Origin: Oasisia sp. SBJ-2009
Taxonomy: Eukaryota; Annelida; Polychaeta; Sabellida; Siboglinidae
NCBI GenBank assembly: GCA_964017155.1
Contig: OZ024861.1
Location: 53,334,309 to 53,398,308 of the forward strand
Reading direction: 5' to 3'
Length of the DNA stretch: 64,000 bases
This document shows positions 27,592 through 38,240 of this stretch, in pieces; position 1 is the stretch's first letter; each line of letters starts with the position of its first letter. A model generated the notes under the pieces. That model was not told the DNA's origin. It did no database searches and saw only the letters and a list, made by a program, of their open reading frames with translations. A program made the translations under genes and the position numbers.

Positions 27592-28118
27592 CCGGTCGGT
27601 CATTCGTCTACATGCACAAGTGATCTCTACCGTCGTCGAGTCCGTCTTTCCCGTCTCTCTCCCTCCGCCGGCCCGGGCCGGGCCGCGCCGGGCCGCGCCG
27701 GGCAGTTAACGGCGCCCGGCCGGGCTTCGGAACGCGACCGGTGGCAAGGCTTCGGCGCACACGAGCGGGCCGGGCTTTGCAGGCGACCACCGGCCGGGCT
27801 TCGAAACGCGACCAGGCTTCGGCGCACACGACCGGGCCAGATTTCGCCACGCCGCTTGCTCAACTGATCCCCCGTAGACGGATCGGACTTTGTCGTCCTT
27901 TTCCTCGATTTCTCCAACTATCACCCTGTTAATGTCGCCAAATGCCTCGTCACCTCATCTAGCTAGTGTTTCGTTATTACTCCCGCCATTTACCCGCCGG
28001 TCGGCACGGAATTCTGTTGAAAAGAATGTATACAGACATTTACGCTTCCCCAACTGATCCCCCGTAGACGGATCGGACTTTGACGTCGTTTTCCTCGATT
28101 TCTCCAACTATCACCCTG

Positions 28119-28187
28119 TTAAGGTCGCCAAATGCCTCGTCACCTCATCTAGTTAGTGGTTCCTTATTACTCCCGCCGTTTACCCGC
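28119..28187 (+). pseudogene. 28S rRNA gene fragment around the R2/I-PpoI site (Z module)
   Basis: Positions 28119-28158 read TTAAGGTCGCCAAATGCCTC then GTCACCTCATCTAGTTAGTG. The conserved eukaryotic 28S sequence is TTAAGGTAGCCAAATGCCTC then GTCATCTAATTAGTG, so there are two substitutions and one 5-base insertion. Positions 28167-28185 are the exact complement of GGGTAAACGGCGGGAGTAA, which in 28S lies about 12 bases upstream of TTAAGG. The module thus holds both flanks of the R2 cleavage site, the upstream flank being inverted and placed downstream. The 28S reference is from general knowledge of this highly conserved large-subunit domain IV segment. The fragment is far too short and rearranged to be a functional rRNA. 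Confidence 0.88.
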
Positions 28188-28306
28188 CGGTCGGTACGGA
28201 ATTCTGTTGAAAAGAATGTAGACAGACATTTACGCTTCCCAGACTGATCCCCCGTAGACGGATGGGACTTTGTCGTTTTTCTCAGTTTTTCCGATGTATC
28301 ACCCTG

Positions 28307-28382
28307 TTAAGGTCGCCAAATGCCTCGCTCGTGGTCTAATGATTTTATATTAGAGGTTCCTTATTACTCCCGCCGTTTACCC
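28307..28382 (+). pseudogene. 28S R2-site fragment, second variant (Z3 module)
   Basis: The core is the same TTAAGGTCGCCAAATGCCTC, and the inverted upstream flank at 28364-28382 is the same. Between them the 28S stretch TCATCTAATTAGTG is interrupted differently: CTCGTGGTCTAATGATTTTA then TATTAGAGG here, or TATTAGTGG in other copies. CTAAT and ATTAG form a 5-bp stem around the added bases. Z3 also differs by the GGCACGGCACGGCACGGAAC direct repeat and a GTTTAAACAGAAATTCTCG tail. Confidence 0.8.
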
Positions 28383-28522
28383 ACCGGTCGGCACGGCACG
28401 GCACGGAACTTTGTTGAAACAGGTTTAAACAGAAATTCTCGTTTCCCCAACTGATCCCCCGTAGACGGATCGGACTTTGTCGTTTTCCTCGATTTTCCGA
28501 AAGTTGGCAAAATGACGCGCAC

Positions 28523-28560
28523 GGCCATTGGGCTTCCTCGGGAGAGTCGTAGTTACTCCC
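28523..28560 (-). pseudogene. 28S R2-site fragment in X module
   Basis: Read on the minus strand, this gives GGGAGTAACTACGACTCTC, then CCGAGGAAGCCCAATGGCC. The 28S sequence is GGGAGTAACTATGACTCTC, then TTAAGGTAGCCAAATGCC. The first 19 bases differ once; the following part matches at most but not all positions. Other X copies have CTCTCTCGAGGAAACGCAATG. Unlike Z, the X copy keeps the upstream flank and the site contiguous and unrearranged, so it appears to be an independently derived or older copy. Confidence 0.75.
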
Positions 28561-28810
28561 CGTGCGCGACACACGCCCGAGAAGACCGACCGGCGCGTCG
28601 AACTTTGCCGTTTTTCTCGATTCGTAGAACTGATCCCCCGCAGACGGATATGACTTAGTCGTTTTCCTCGATTTTCCGAAAGTTGGCCAAATGACGCGCA
28701 CGGCCATTGCGTTTCCTCGAGAGGGTCGTAGTTACTCCTCGTGCGCGACACACGCCCGAGAAGACCGACCGGCGCGTCGAACTTTGCCGTTTTTCTCGAT
28801 TCGCAGAACT

Positions 28811-29156
28811 GATCCCCCGTAGACGGATAGGACTTAGTCGTTTTTCTCGATTTGTTTCCAAAAGTTGGCAAAACGACGCGCCCGGTCGGTCATTCGTCTA
28901 CATGCACAAGTGATCTCTACCGTCGTCGAGTCCGTCTTTCCCGTCTCTCTCCCTCCGCCGGCCCGGGCCGGGCCGCGCCGGGCCGCGCCGGGCAGTTAAC
29001 GGCGCCCGGCCGGGCTTCGGAACGCGACCGGCGGCAAGGCTTCGGCGCACACGAGCGGGCCGGGCTTCGGCACGCGACCGCCGGCCGGGCTACGGAACGC
29101 GACCAGGCTTCGGAGCATACGACCTGGCCAGGTTTCGGCACGCCGCTTCCTCAACT
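28811..29156 (+). repeat. Satellite B module Y (GC-rich), representative
   Basis: Y starts with the common head, then AAAAGTTGGCAAAACGACGC and GCCCGGTCGGTCATTCG. Next come a pyrimidine-rich stretch (CTTTCCCGTCTCTCTCCCTC), a 10-bp tandem tract of CCGGGCCGCG, and an internal roughly 80-bp duplication containing GGGCTTCGGAACGCGACC and GGCTTCGGCGCACACGA. Full copies are at 27521-27865, 28811-29156, 30117-30472, 32494-32849, 33795-34140, 35102-35447, 42260-42653 and 43212-43634. A fused copy ends at 31533 and a truncated one at 36315. Length varies with the number of CCGGGCCGCG copies. It resembles the GC-rich subrepeats of rDNA spacers in style, but I cannot confirm homology. Confidence 0.85.
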
Positions 29157-29758
29157 GATCCCCCGTAGACGGATCGGACTTTGTGGTCGTTTTCCTCGAT
29201 TTCTCCAACTATCACCCTGTTAAGGTCGCCAAATGCCTCGTCACCTCATCTAGCTAGTGGTTCCTTATTACTCCCGCCGTTTACCCACCGGTCGGCACGG
29301 AATTATGTTGAAAAGAATGTAGACAGACATTTACGCTTCCCCAACTGATCCCCGTAGACGGATGGGACTTTGTCGTTTTTCTCAGTTTTTCCGACGTATC
29401 ACCCTGTTAAGGTCGCCAAATGCCTCGCTCGTCGTCTAATGATTTTATATTAGTGGTTCCTTATTACTCCCGCCGTTTACCCACCGGTCGGCACGGCACG
29501 GCACGGAACTTTGTTGAAACAGGTTTAAACAGAAATTCTCGTTTCCCCAACTGATCCCCGTAGACGGATGGGACTTTGTCGTTTTTCTCAGTTGTTCCGA
29601 CGTATCACCCTGTTAAGGTCGCCAAATGCCTCGCTCGTCGTCTAATGATTTTATATTAGTGGTTCCTTATTACTCCCGCCGTTTACCCACCGGTCGGCAC
29701 GGCACGGCACGGAACTTTGTTGAAACAGGTTTAAACAGAAATTCTCGTTTCCCCAACT

Positions 29759-31059
29759 GATCCCCCGTAGACGGATCGGACTTTGTCGTTTTCCTCGATT
29801 TTCCGAAAGTTGGCAAAATGACGCGCACGGCCATTGGGCTTCCTTGGGAGAGTCGTAGTTACTCCCCGTGCGCGACACACGCCCGAGAAGACCGACCGGC
29901 GCGTCGAACTTTGCCGTTTTTCTCGATTCGCAGAACTGATCCACCGCAGACGGATATGACTTAGTCGTTTTCCTCGATTTTCCGAAAGTTGGCCATATGA
30001 CGCGCACGGCCATTGTGTTTCCTCGAGAGGGTCGTAGTTACTCCCCGTGCGCGACACACGCCCGAGAAGACCGACCAGCGCGTCGAACTTTGCCGTTTTT
30101 CTCGATTCGCAGAACTGATCCCCCGTAGACGGATAGGACTTAGTCGTTTTTCTCGATTTGTTTCCAAAAGTTGGCAAAACGACGCGCCCGGTCGGTCATT
30201 CGTCTACATGCACAAGTGATCTCTACCGTCGTCGAGTCCGTCTTTCCCGTCTCTCTCCCTCCGCCGGCCCGGGCCGGGCCGCGCCGGGCCGCGCCGGGCC
30301 GCGCCGGGCAGTTAACGGCGCCCGGCCGGGCTTCGGAACGCGACCGGCGGCAAGGCTTCGGCGAACACGAGCGGGCCGGGCTTCGGCAGGCGACCGCCGG
30401 CCGGGCTTCGGAACGCGACCAGGCTTCGGCGCACACGACCGGGCCAGATTTCGCCACGCCGCTTGCTCAACTGATCCCCCGTAGACGGATCGGACTTTGT
30501 CGTCCTTTTCCTCGATTTCTCCAACTATCACCCTGTTAAGGTCGCCAAATGCCTCGTCACCTCATCTAGCTAGTGTTTCGTTATTACTCCCGCCATTTAC
30601 CCGCCGGTCGGCACGGAATTCTGTTGAAAAGAATGTATACAGACATTTACGCTTCCCCAACTGATCCCCCGTAGACGGATCGGACTTTGACGTCGTTTTC
30701 CTCGATTTCTCCAACTATCACCCTGTTAAGGTCGCCAAATGCCTCGTCACCTCATCTAGTTAGTGGTTCCTTATTACTCCCGCCGTTTACCCGCCGGTCG
30801 GTACGGAATTCTGTTGAAAAGAATGTAGACAGACATTTACGCTTCCCAGACTGATCCCCCGTAGACGGATGGGACTTTGTCGTTTTTCTCAGTTTTTCCG
30901 ATGTATCACCCTGTTAAGGTCGCCAAATGCCTCGCTCGTGGTCTAATGATTTTATATTAGAGGTTCCTTATTACTCCCGCCGTTTACCCACCGGTCGGCA
31001 CGGCACGGCACGGAACTTTGTTGAAACAGGTTTAAACAGAAATTCTCGTTTCCCCAACT
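29759..31059 (+). repeat. Satellite B unit 3
   Basis: X 29759-29937, X 29938-30116, Y 30117-30472 (one extra CCGGGCCGCG copy), Z 30473-30662, Z 30663-30852, Z3 30853-31059. Nearly identical in module order and private changes to unit 5. Confidence 0.9.
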
Positions 31060-32135
31060 GATCCCCCGTAGACGGATCGGACTTTGTCGTTTTCCTCGAT
31101 TTTCCGAAAGTTGGCCAAATGACGCGCACGGCCATTGGGCTTCCTCGAGAGAGTCGTAGTTACTCCCCGTGCGCGACACACGCCCGAGAAGACCGACCGG
31201 CGCGTCGAACTTTGCCGTTTTTCTCGATTTGTTTCCAAAAGTTGGCAAAACGACGCGCCCGGTCGGTCATTCGTCTACATGCACAAGTGATCTCTACCGT
31301 CGTCGAGTCCGTCTTTCCCGTCTCTCTCCCTCCGCCGGCCCGGGCCGGGCCGCGCCGGGCCGCGCCGGGCAGTTAACGGCGCCCGGCCGGGCTTCGGAAC
31401 GCGACCGGCGGCAAGGCTTCGGCGCACACGAGCGGGCCGGGCTTCGGCACGCGACCGCCGGCCGGGCTTGGGAACGCGACCAGGCTTCGGCGCATACGAC
31501 CTGGCCAGGTTTCGGCACGCCGCTTGCTCAACTGATCCCCCGTAGACGGATCGGACTTTGTGGTCGTTTTCCTCGATTTCTCCAACTATCACCCTGTTAA
31601 GGTCGCCAAATGCCTCGTCACCTCATCTAGCTAGTGGTTCCTTATTACTCCCGCCGTTTACCCACCGGTCGGCACGGAATTCTGTTCAAAAGAATGTAGA
31701 CAGACATTTACGCTTCCCCAACTGATCCCCGTAGACGGATGGGACTTTGTCGTTTTTCTCAGTTTTTCCGACGTATCACCCTGTTAAGGTCGCCAAATGC
31801 CTCGCTCGTCGTCTAATGATTTTATATTAGTGGTTCCTTATTACTCCCGCCGTTTACCCACCGGTCGGCACGGCACGGCACGGAACTTTGTTGAAACAGG
31901 TTTAAACAGAAATTCTCGTTTCCCCAACTGATCCCCGTAGACGGATGGGACTTTGTCGTTTTTCTCAGTTGTTCCGACGTATCACCCTGTTAAGGTCGCC
32001 AAATGCCTCGCTCGTCGTCTAATGATTTTATATTAGTGGTTCCTTATTACTCCCGCCGATTACCCACCGGTCGGCACGGCACGGCACGGAACTTTGTTGA
32101 AACAGGTTTAAACAGAAATTCTCGTTTCCCCAACT
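31060..32135 (+). repeat. Satellite B unit 4, with X-Y fusion
   Basis: One X and Y are fused at 31060-31533: the X tail TTTGCCGTTTTTCTCGATT runs straight into the Y segment TGTTTCCAAAAGTTGG at about 31230. Z 31534-31723, Z3 31724-31929 and Z3 31930-32135 follow. The unit is about 230 bp shorter than its neighbours. TTTTTCTCGATT occurs both in the X tail and in the Y head, so recombination between these copies removes exactly the missing X and Y head. Confidence 0.88.
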
Positions 32136-33436
32136 GATCCCCCGTAGACGGATCGGACTTTGTCGTTTTCCTCGATTTTCCGAAAGTTGGCAAAATGACG
32201 CGCACGGCCATTGGGCTTCCTTGGGAGAGTCGTAGTTACTCCCCGTGCGCGACACACGCCCGAGAAGACCGACCGGCGCGTCGAACTTTGCCGTTTTTCT
32301 CGATTCGCAGAACTGATCCACCGCAGACGGATATGACTTAGTGGTTTTCCTCGATTTTCCGAAAGTTGGCCATATGACGCGCACGGCCATTGTGTTTCCT
32401 CGAGAGGGTCGTAGTTACTCCCCGTGCGCGACACACGCCCGAGAAGACCGACCAGCGCGTCGAACTTTGCCGTTTTTCTCGATTGGCAGAACTGATCCCC
32501 CGTAGACGGATAGGACTTAGTCGTTTTTCTCGATTTGTTTCCAAAAGTTGGCAAAACGACGCGCCCGGTCGGTCATTCGTCTACATGCACAAGTGATCTC
32601 TACCGTCGTCGAGTCCGTCTTTCCCGTCTCTCTCCCTCCGCCGGCCCGGGCCGGGCCGCGCCGGGCCGCGCCGGGCCGCGCCGGGCAGTTAACGGCGCCC
32701 GGCCGGGCTTCGGAACGCTACCGGCGGCAAGGCTTCGGCGCACACGAGCGGGCCGGGCTTCGGCAGGCGACCGCCGGCCGGGCTTCGGAACGCGACCAGG
32801 CTTCGGCGCACACGACCGGGCCAGATTTCGCCACGCCGCTTGCTCAACTGATCCCCCGTAGACGGATCGGACTTTGTCGTCCTTTTCCTCGATTTCTCCA
32901 ACTATCACCCTGTTAAGGTCGCCAAATGCCTCGTCACCTCATCTAGCTAGTGTTTCGTTATTACTCCCGCCATTTACCCGCCGGTCGGCACGGAATTCTG
33001 TTGAAAAGAATGTATACAGATATTTACGCTTCCCCAACTGATCCCCCGTAGACGGATCGGACTTTGACGTCGTTTTCCTCGATTTCTCCAACTATCACCC
33101 TGTTAAGGTCGCCAAATGCCTCGTCACCTCATCTAGTTAGTGGTTCCTTATTACTCCCGCCGTTTACCCGCCGGTCGGTACGGAATTCTGTTGAAAAGAG
33201 TGTAGACAGACATTTACGCTTCCCAGACTGATCCCCCGTAGACGGATGGGACTTTGTCGTTTTTCTCAGTTTTTCCGATGTATCACCCTGTTAAGGTCGC
33301 CAAATGCCTCGCTCGTGGTCTAATGATTTTATATTAGTGGTTCCTTATTACTCCCGCCGTTTACCCACCGGTCGGCACGGCACGGCACGGAACTTTGTTG
33401 AAACAGGTTTAAACAGAAATTCTCGTTTCCCCAACT
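32136..33436 (+). repeat. Satellite B unit 5
   Basis: X 32136-32314, X 32315-32493, Y 32494-32849, Z 32850-33039, Z 33040-33229, Z3 33230-33436. Module order matches units 1, 3 and 7. Confidence 0.9.
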
Positions 33437-34743
33437 GATCCCCCGTAGACGGATCGGACTTTGTCGTTTTCCTCGATTTTCCGAAAGTTGGCAAAATGAC
33501 GCGCACGGCCATTGGGCTTCCTCGGGAGAGTCGTAGTTACTCCCCGTGCGCGACACACGCCCGAGAAGACCGACCGACGCGTCGAACTTTGCCGTTTTTC
33601 TCGATTCGTAGAACTGATCCCCCGCAGACGGATATGACTTAGTCGTTTTCCTCGATTTTCCGAAAGTTGGCCAAATGACGCGCACGGCCATTGCGTTTCC
33701 TCGAGAGGGTCGTAGTTACTCCTCGTGCGCGACACACGCCCGAGAAGACCGACCGGCGCGTCGAACTTTGCCGTTTTTCTCGATTCGCAGAACTGATCCC
33801 CCGTAGACGGATAGGACTTAGTCGTTTTTCTCGATTTGTTTCCAAAAGTTGGCAAAACGACGCGCCCGGTCGGTCATTCGTCTACATGCACAAGTGATCT
33901 CTACCGTCGTCGAGTCCGTCTTTCCCGTCTCTCTCCCTCCGCCGGCCCGGGCCGGGCCGCGCCGGGCCGCGCCGGGCAGTTAACGGCGCCCGGCCGGGCT
34001 TCGGAACGCGACCGGCGGCAAGGCTTCGGCGCACACGAGCGGGCCGGGCTTCGGCACGCGACCGCCGGCCGGGCTACGGAACGCGACCAGGCTTCGGCGC
34101 ATACGACCTGGCCAGGTTTCGGCACGCCGCTTGCTCAACTGATCCCCCGTAGACGGATCGGACTTTGTGGTCGTTTTCCTCGATTTCTCCAACTATCACC
34201 CTGTTAAGGTCGCCAAATGCCTCGTCACCTCATCTAGCTAGTGGTTCCTTATTACTCCCGCCGTTTACCCACCGGTCGGCACGGAATTCTGTTCAAAAGA
34301 ATGTAGACAGACATTTACGCTTCCCCAACTGATCCCCGTAGTCGGATGGGACTTTGTCTTTTTTTCTCAGTTTTTCCGACGTATCACCCTGTTAAGGTCG
34401 CCAAATGCCTCGCTCGTCGTCTAATGATAATATATTAGTGGTTCCTTATTACTCCCGCCGTTTACCCACCGGTCGGCACGGCACGGCACGGAACTTTGTT
34501 GAAACAGGTTTAAACAGAAATTTTCGTTTCCCCAACTGATCCCCGTAGACGGATGGGACTATGTCGTTTTTCTCAGTTTTTCCGACGTATCACCCTGTTA
34601 AGGTCGCCAAATGCCTCGCTCGTCGTCTAATGATTTTATATTAGTGGTTCCTTATTACTCCCGCCGTTTACCCACCGGTCGGCACGGCACGGCACGGAAC
34701 TTTGTTGAAACAGGTTTAAACAGAAATTCTCGTTTCCCCAACT
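33437..34743 (+). repeat. Satellite B unit 6
   Basis: X 33437-33615, X 33616-33794, Y 33795-34140, Z 34141-34330, Z3 34331-34537, Z3 34538-34743. Module order matches units 2 and 4. One Z3 has AATGATAATATATTAGTG in place of AATGATTTTATATTAGTG. Confidence 0.9.
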
Positions 34744-36034
34744 GATCCCCCGTAGACGGATCGGACTTTGTCGTTTTCCTCGATTTTCCGAAAGTTGGCA
34801 AAATGACGCGCACGGCCATTGGGCTTCCTTGGGAGAGTCGTAGTTACTCCCCGTGCGCGACACACGCCCGAGAAGACCGACCGGCGCGTCGAACTTTGCC
34901 GTTTTTCTCGATTCGCAGAACTGATCCACCGCAGACGGATATGACTTAGTGGTTTTCCTCGATTTTCCGAAAGTTGGCCATATGACGCGCACGGCCATTG
35001 TGTTTCCTCGAGAGGGTCGTAGTTACTCCCCGTGCGCGACACACGCCCGAGAAGACCGACCAGCGCGTCGAACTTTGCCGTTTTTCTCGATTCGCAGAAC
35101 TGATCCCCCGTAGACGGATAGGACTTAGTCGTTTTTCTCGATTTGTTTCCAAAAGTTGGCAAAACGACGCGCCCGGTCGGTCATTCGTCTACATGCACAA
35201 GTGATCTCTACCGTCGTCGAGTCCGTCTTTCCCGTCTCTCTCCCTCCGCCGGCCCGGGCCGGGCCGCGCCGGGCCGCGCCGGGCAGTTAACGGCGCCCGG
35301 CCGTGCTTCGGAACGCGACCGGCGGCAAGGCTTCGGCGCACACGAGCGGGCCGGGCTTCGGCAGGCGACCGCCGGCCGGGCTTCGGAACGCGACCAGGCT
35401 TCGGCGCACACGACCGGGCCAGATTTCGCCACGCCGCTTGCTCAACTGATCCCCCGTAGACGGATCGGACTTTGTCGTCCTTTTCCTCGATTTCTCCAAC
35501 TATCACCCTGTTAAGGTCGCCAAATGCCTCGTCACCTCATCTAGCTAGTGTTTCCTTATTACTCCCGCCATTTACCCACCGGTCGGCACGGAATTCTGTT
35601 GAAAAGAATTTATACAGACATTTACGCTTCCCCAACTGATCCCCCGTAGACGGATCGGACTTTGTCGTCGTTTTCCTCGATTTCTCCAACTACCACCCTG
35701 TTAAGGTCGCCAAATGCCACGTCACCTCATCTAGTTAGTGGTTCCTTATTACTCCCGCCGTTTACCCGCCGGTCGGTACGGAATTCTGTTGAAAAGAATG
35801 TAGACAGACATTTACGCTTCCCAGACTGATCCCCCGTAGACGGATGGGACTTTGTCGTTTTTCTCAGTTTTTCCGATGTATCACCCTGTTTAGGTCGCCA
35901 AATGCCTCGCTCGTGGTCTACTGATTTTATATTAGTGGTTCCTTATTACTCCCGCCGTTTACCCACCGGTCGGCACGGCACGGCACGGAACTTTGTTGAA
36001 ACAGGTTTAAACAGAAATTCTCGTTTCCCCAACT
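34744..36034 (+). repeat. Satellite B unit 7
   Basis: X 34744-34922, X 34923-35101, Y 35102-35447, Z 35448-35637, Z 35638-35827, Z3 35828-36034. This is the last complete unit before the rearranged part of the block. Confidence 0.9.
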
Positions 36035-36315
36035 GATCCCCGTAGACGGATCGGACTTTGTCGTCGTTTTCCTCGATTTCTCCAACTACCACCCTGTTAA
36101 GGTCGCCAAATGCCTCGTCACCTCATCTAGTTAGTGGTTCCTTATTACTCCCGCCGTTTACCCGCCGGTCGGTACGGAATTCTGTTGAAAATAATTTTTT
36201 TTTTCTCGATTTGTTTCCAAAAGTTGGCAAAACGACGCGCCCGGTCGGTCATTCGTCTACATGCACAAGTGATCTCTTCCGTCGTCGAGTCCGTCTTTCC
36301 CGTCTCTCTCCCTCT
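36035..36315 (+). repeat. Broken satellite B unit 8: Z fused to partial Y
   Basis: A Z module (from 36035) breaks off within GAATTCTGTTGAAAATAAT. It joins a run of ten T (36195-36204) that leads into the Y segment TCTCGATTTGTTTCCAAAAG. Y then stops at the pyrimidine-rich CCCGTCTCTCTCCCTC near 36315, before its GC-rich part. Immediately afterwards the array is in the opposite orientation. Confidence 0.85.
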
Positions 36316-37897
36316 CCTGCAATGGCCGCAATGGCCTGCGCCTCATTTGGCCAACATTCGGAAAATCGAGGAAAACGACTAAGTCCGATCCGTCTGCGGG
36401 GGATCAGTTCTGCGAATCGAGAAAAACGGCAAAGTTCGACGCGCCGGTCGGTCTTCTCGGGCGTGTGTCGCGCACGGGGAGTAACTACGACTCTCCCGAG
36501 GAAGCCCAATGGCCGTGCGCGTCATTTTGCCAATTTTCGGAAAATCGAGGAAAACGACAAAGTCCGATCCTTCTATAGGGGATCAGTTGGGGAAACGAGA
36601 ATTTCTGTTTAAACCTGTTTCAACAAAGTTCCGTGCCGTGCCGTGCCGACCGGTGGGTAAACGGCGGGAGTAATAAGGAACCACTAATATAAAATCATTA
36701 AACGACGAGCGAGGCATTTGGCGACCTTAACAGGGTGATAGTCGGAAAAACTGAGAAAAACGACAAAGTCCCATCCGTCTACGGGGGATCAGTTGGGGAA
36801 GGGTAAATGTCTGTCTACATTCTTTTCAACATAATTCCGTAACGACCGGCGGGTAAACGGCGGGAGTAATAAGGAACCACTAACTAGATGAGGTGACGAG
36901 GCATTTGGCGACCTTAACAGGTTGATAGTTGGAGAAATCGAGGAAAACGACGACAACGTCCCATCCGTCTACGGCGGATCAGTTGGGGAAACGAGAATTT
37001 CTGTTTAAACCAGTTTCAACAAAGTTCCGTGCCGTGCCGACCGGTGGGTAAACGGCGGGAGTAATAAGGAACCACTAATATAAAATCATTAGACGACGAG
37101 CGAGGCATTTGGCGACTTTAACAGGGTGATAGTCGGAAAAACTGAGAAAAACGACAAAGTCCCATCCGTCTACGTGGGATCAGTTGGGGAAGCGCAAATA
37201 TCTGTCTACATTCTTTTCAACATAATTCCGTACCGATCGGCGGGTAAACGGCGGGAGTAATAAGGAACCACTAACTAGATGAGGTGACGAGGCATTTGGC
37301 GACCTTAACAGGGTGATGGTTGGAGAAATCGAGGGAAACGACGACAAAGTCCGATCCGTCTACGGGGGATCAGTTGGGGAAGCGTAAATGTCTGTCTACA
37401 TTCTTTTCAACAGAATTCCGTGCCGACCGGAGGGTAAACGGCGGGAGTAATAAGAAACCACTAGCTAGATGAGGTGACGAGGCATTTGGCGACCTTATCA
37501 AGGTGATAGTTGGAGAGATCGAGGAAAACGACGACAAAGTCCTATCCGTCTACGGGGGATCAGTTCTGCGAATCGAGAAAAACGGTAAAGTTCGACGCGC
37601 CTGTCGGTCTTCTCGGGCGTGTGTCGCGCACGGGGAGTAACTACGACTCTCTCGAGGAAATGCAATGGCCGTGCGCGTCATTTGGCCAACTTTTGGAAAA
37701 TCGAGGAAAACGACAAAGTCCGATCCGTCTACGGCGGATCAGTTCGGGAAGCGTAAATGTCTGTCTACATTCTTTTCAACAGAATTCCGTACCGACCGGC
37801 TGGTAAACGGCGGGAGTAATAAGGAACCACTAACTAGATGAGGTGACGAGGCATTTGGCGACCTTAACAGGGTGATAGTTGGAGAAATCGAGGAAAT
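36316..37897 (-). repeat. Satellite B, inverted block
   Basis: From 36316 the modules read in the minus direction, ending in CGGGGGATCAGTT on the plus strand. Plus-strand order: partial X 36316-36405, X 36406-36584, Z3 36585-36790, Z 36791-36980, Z3 36981-37181, Z 37182-37371, Z 37372-37561, X 37562-37740, truncated Z 37741-37897. No Y is present, and the X positions differ from the regular forward order. The first bases (TCCTGCAATGGCCGCAATGG) contain a small local duplication of AATGGCC at the inversion point. The block ends at the left terminus of the 4-kb TIR element. Confidence 0.92.
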
Positions 37898-37934
37898 TCC
37901 CTTACCAAAAAATACCATTCAAATACCATTGAAT
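37898..37934 (+). repeat. Left terminal inverted repeat
   Basis: TCCCTTACCAAAAAATACC followed by ATTCAAATACCATTGAAT. It pairs with 41864-41900 with mismatches only at TIR positions 9 and 14. The outermost T could be chance, in which case the element starts at CCC (37899). Confidence 0.82.
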
Positions 37935-38240
37935 GGTACTAGGGGGTATAATGGCCAATGGTATTTGAATGGTATTTGAATGGTACTTCAATGGTATTTT
38001 GGTGGTCTGCGTATATAAACAGTTGAATGGTATTTGAATGGTATTTGAATGGTCCTAGGGGGTATAATGGCCAATGGTATTTGAATGGTACTTCAATGGT
38101 ACTTTGGTGGTCTGTGTATATAAACAGTTGAATGGTATTTGAATGGTAATTGAATGGTCCTAGTGGGTATAATGGCCAATGGTATTTGAATGGTACTTCA
38201 ATGGTACTTTGGTGGTCTCTGTATATAAACAGTTGAATGG
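37935..38240 (+). repeat. Left subterminal tandem repeat, ~105-116 bp x 3
   Basis: GGGTATAATGGCC recurs at about 37944, 38060 and 38165. Each is followed by AATGGTATTTGAATGGTAC, TTCAATGGTA, TTTTGGTGGTCTG and GTATATAAACAGTTGAATGG. The 116 versus 105 spacing comes from one extra TATTTGAATGG copy. GTATATAAACAG resembles a TATA box but recurs in each copy; I do not call it a promoter. Confidence 0.8.

Larger units (their letters stand above)
27138..28452 (+). repeat. Satellite B unit 1
   Basis: A 24-bp X tail (27138-27161) is followed by X 27162-27338, X 27339-27520, Y 27521-27865, Z 27866-28055, Z 28056-28245 and Z3 28246-28452. The first Z has TTAATGTCGCCAAATGCC instead of TTAAGGTCGCC, a change in the otherwise conserved R2-site core. 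Confidence 0.9.
28453..29758 (+). repeat. Satellite B unit 2
   Basis: X 28453-28631, X 28632-28810, Y 28811-29156, Z 29157-29346, Z3 29347-29552, Z3 29553-29758. Here two Z3 modules follow one Z, the alternate composition. The Z3 heads read GATCCCCGTAG with one C fewer than the usual head. Confidence 0.9.
27138..36315 (+). repeat. Satellite B, forward block (X-Y-Z modular array)
   Basis: This is a GC-rich tandem array. All modules start with a near-identical head, GATCCCCCGTAGACGGAT then CGGACTTTGTCGTTTTCCTCG, and differ in the rest. X is about 179 bp and ends CGAACTTTGCCGTTTTTCTC. Y is about 345 bp and GC-rich. Z is 190 bp (type 1) or 206-207 bp (type 2, called Z3 below). Seven consecutive units are present, followed by a broken eighth (36035-36315). 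The usual order is X-X-Y-Z-(Z or Z3)-Z3, with the middle Z-type module alternating between units, so the true period is about 2.6 kb. X and Z contain 28S rRNA gene fragments. No gene is supported; the frames in this block recur at module spacing. Confidence 0.95.

Noticed and set aside
28246..28280. Module head GATCCCCCGTAGACGGAT as an additional 28S fragment
   Set aside because: Its complement faintly resembles the GGATCCGTAACTTCGGGATA segment of 28S, but the matching bases are few and interrupted; too weak to claim.
27111..36612. Longer open frames (up to 184 codons) in satellite B
   Set aside because: They run through module boundaries and even through the inversion point (36058-36612), occur in several frames at once, and are explained by stop-poor GC-rich sequence. 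The Arg/Pro/Ala-rich ones are translations of the CCGGGCCGCG tract.
37944..38240. GTATATAAACAG as TATA promoters of the TIR element
   Set aside because: The phrase is part of a three-copy tandem repeat and no reading frame or transcript feature follows it.
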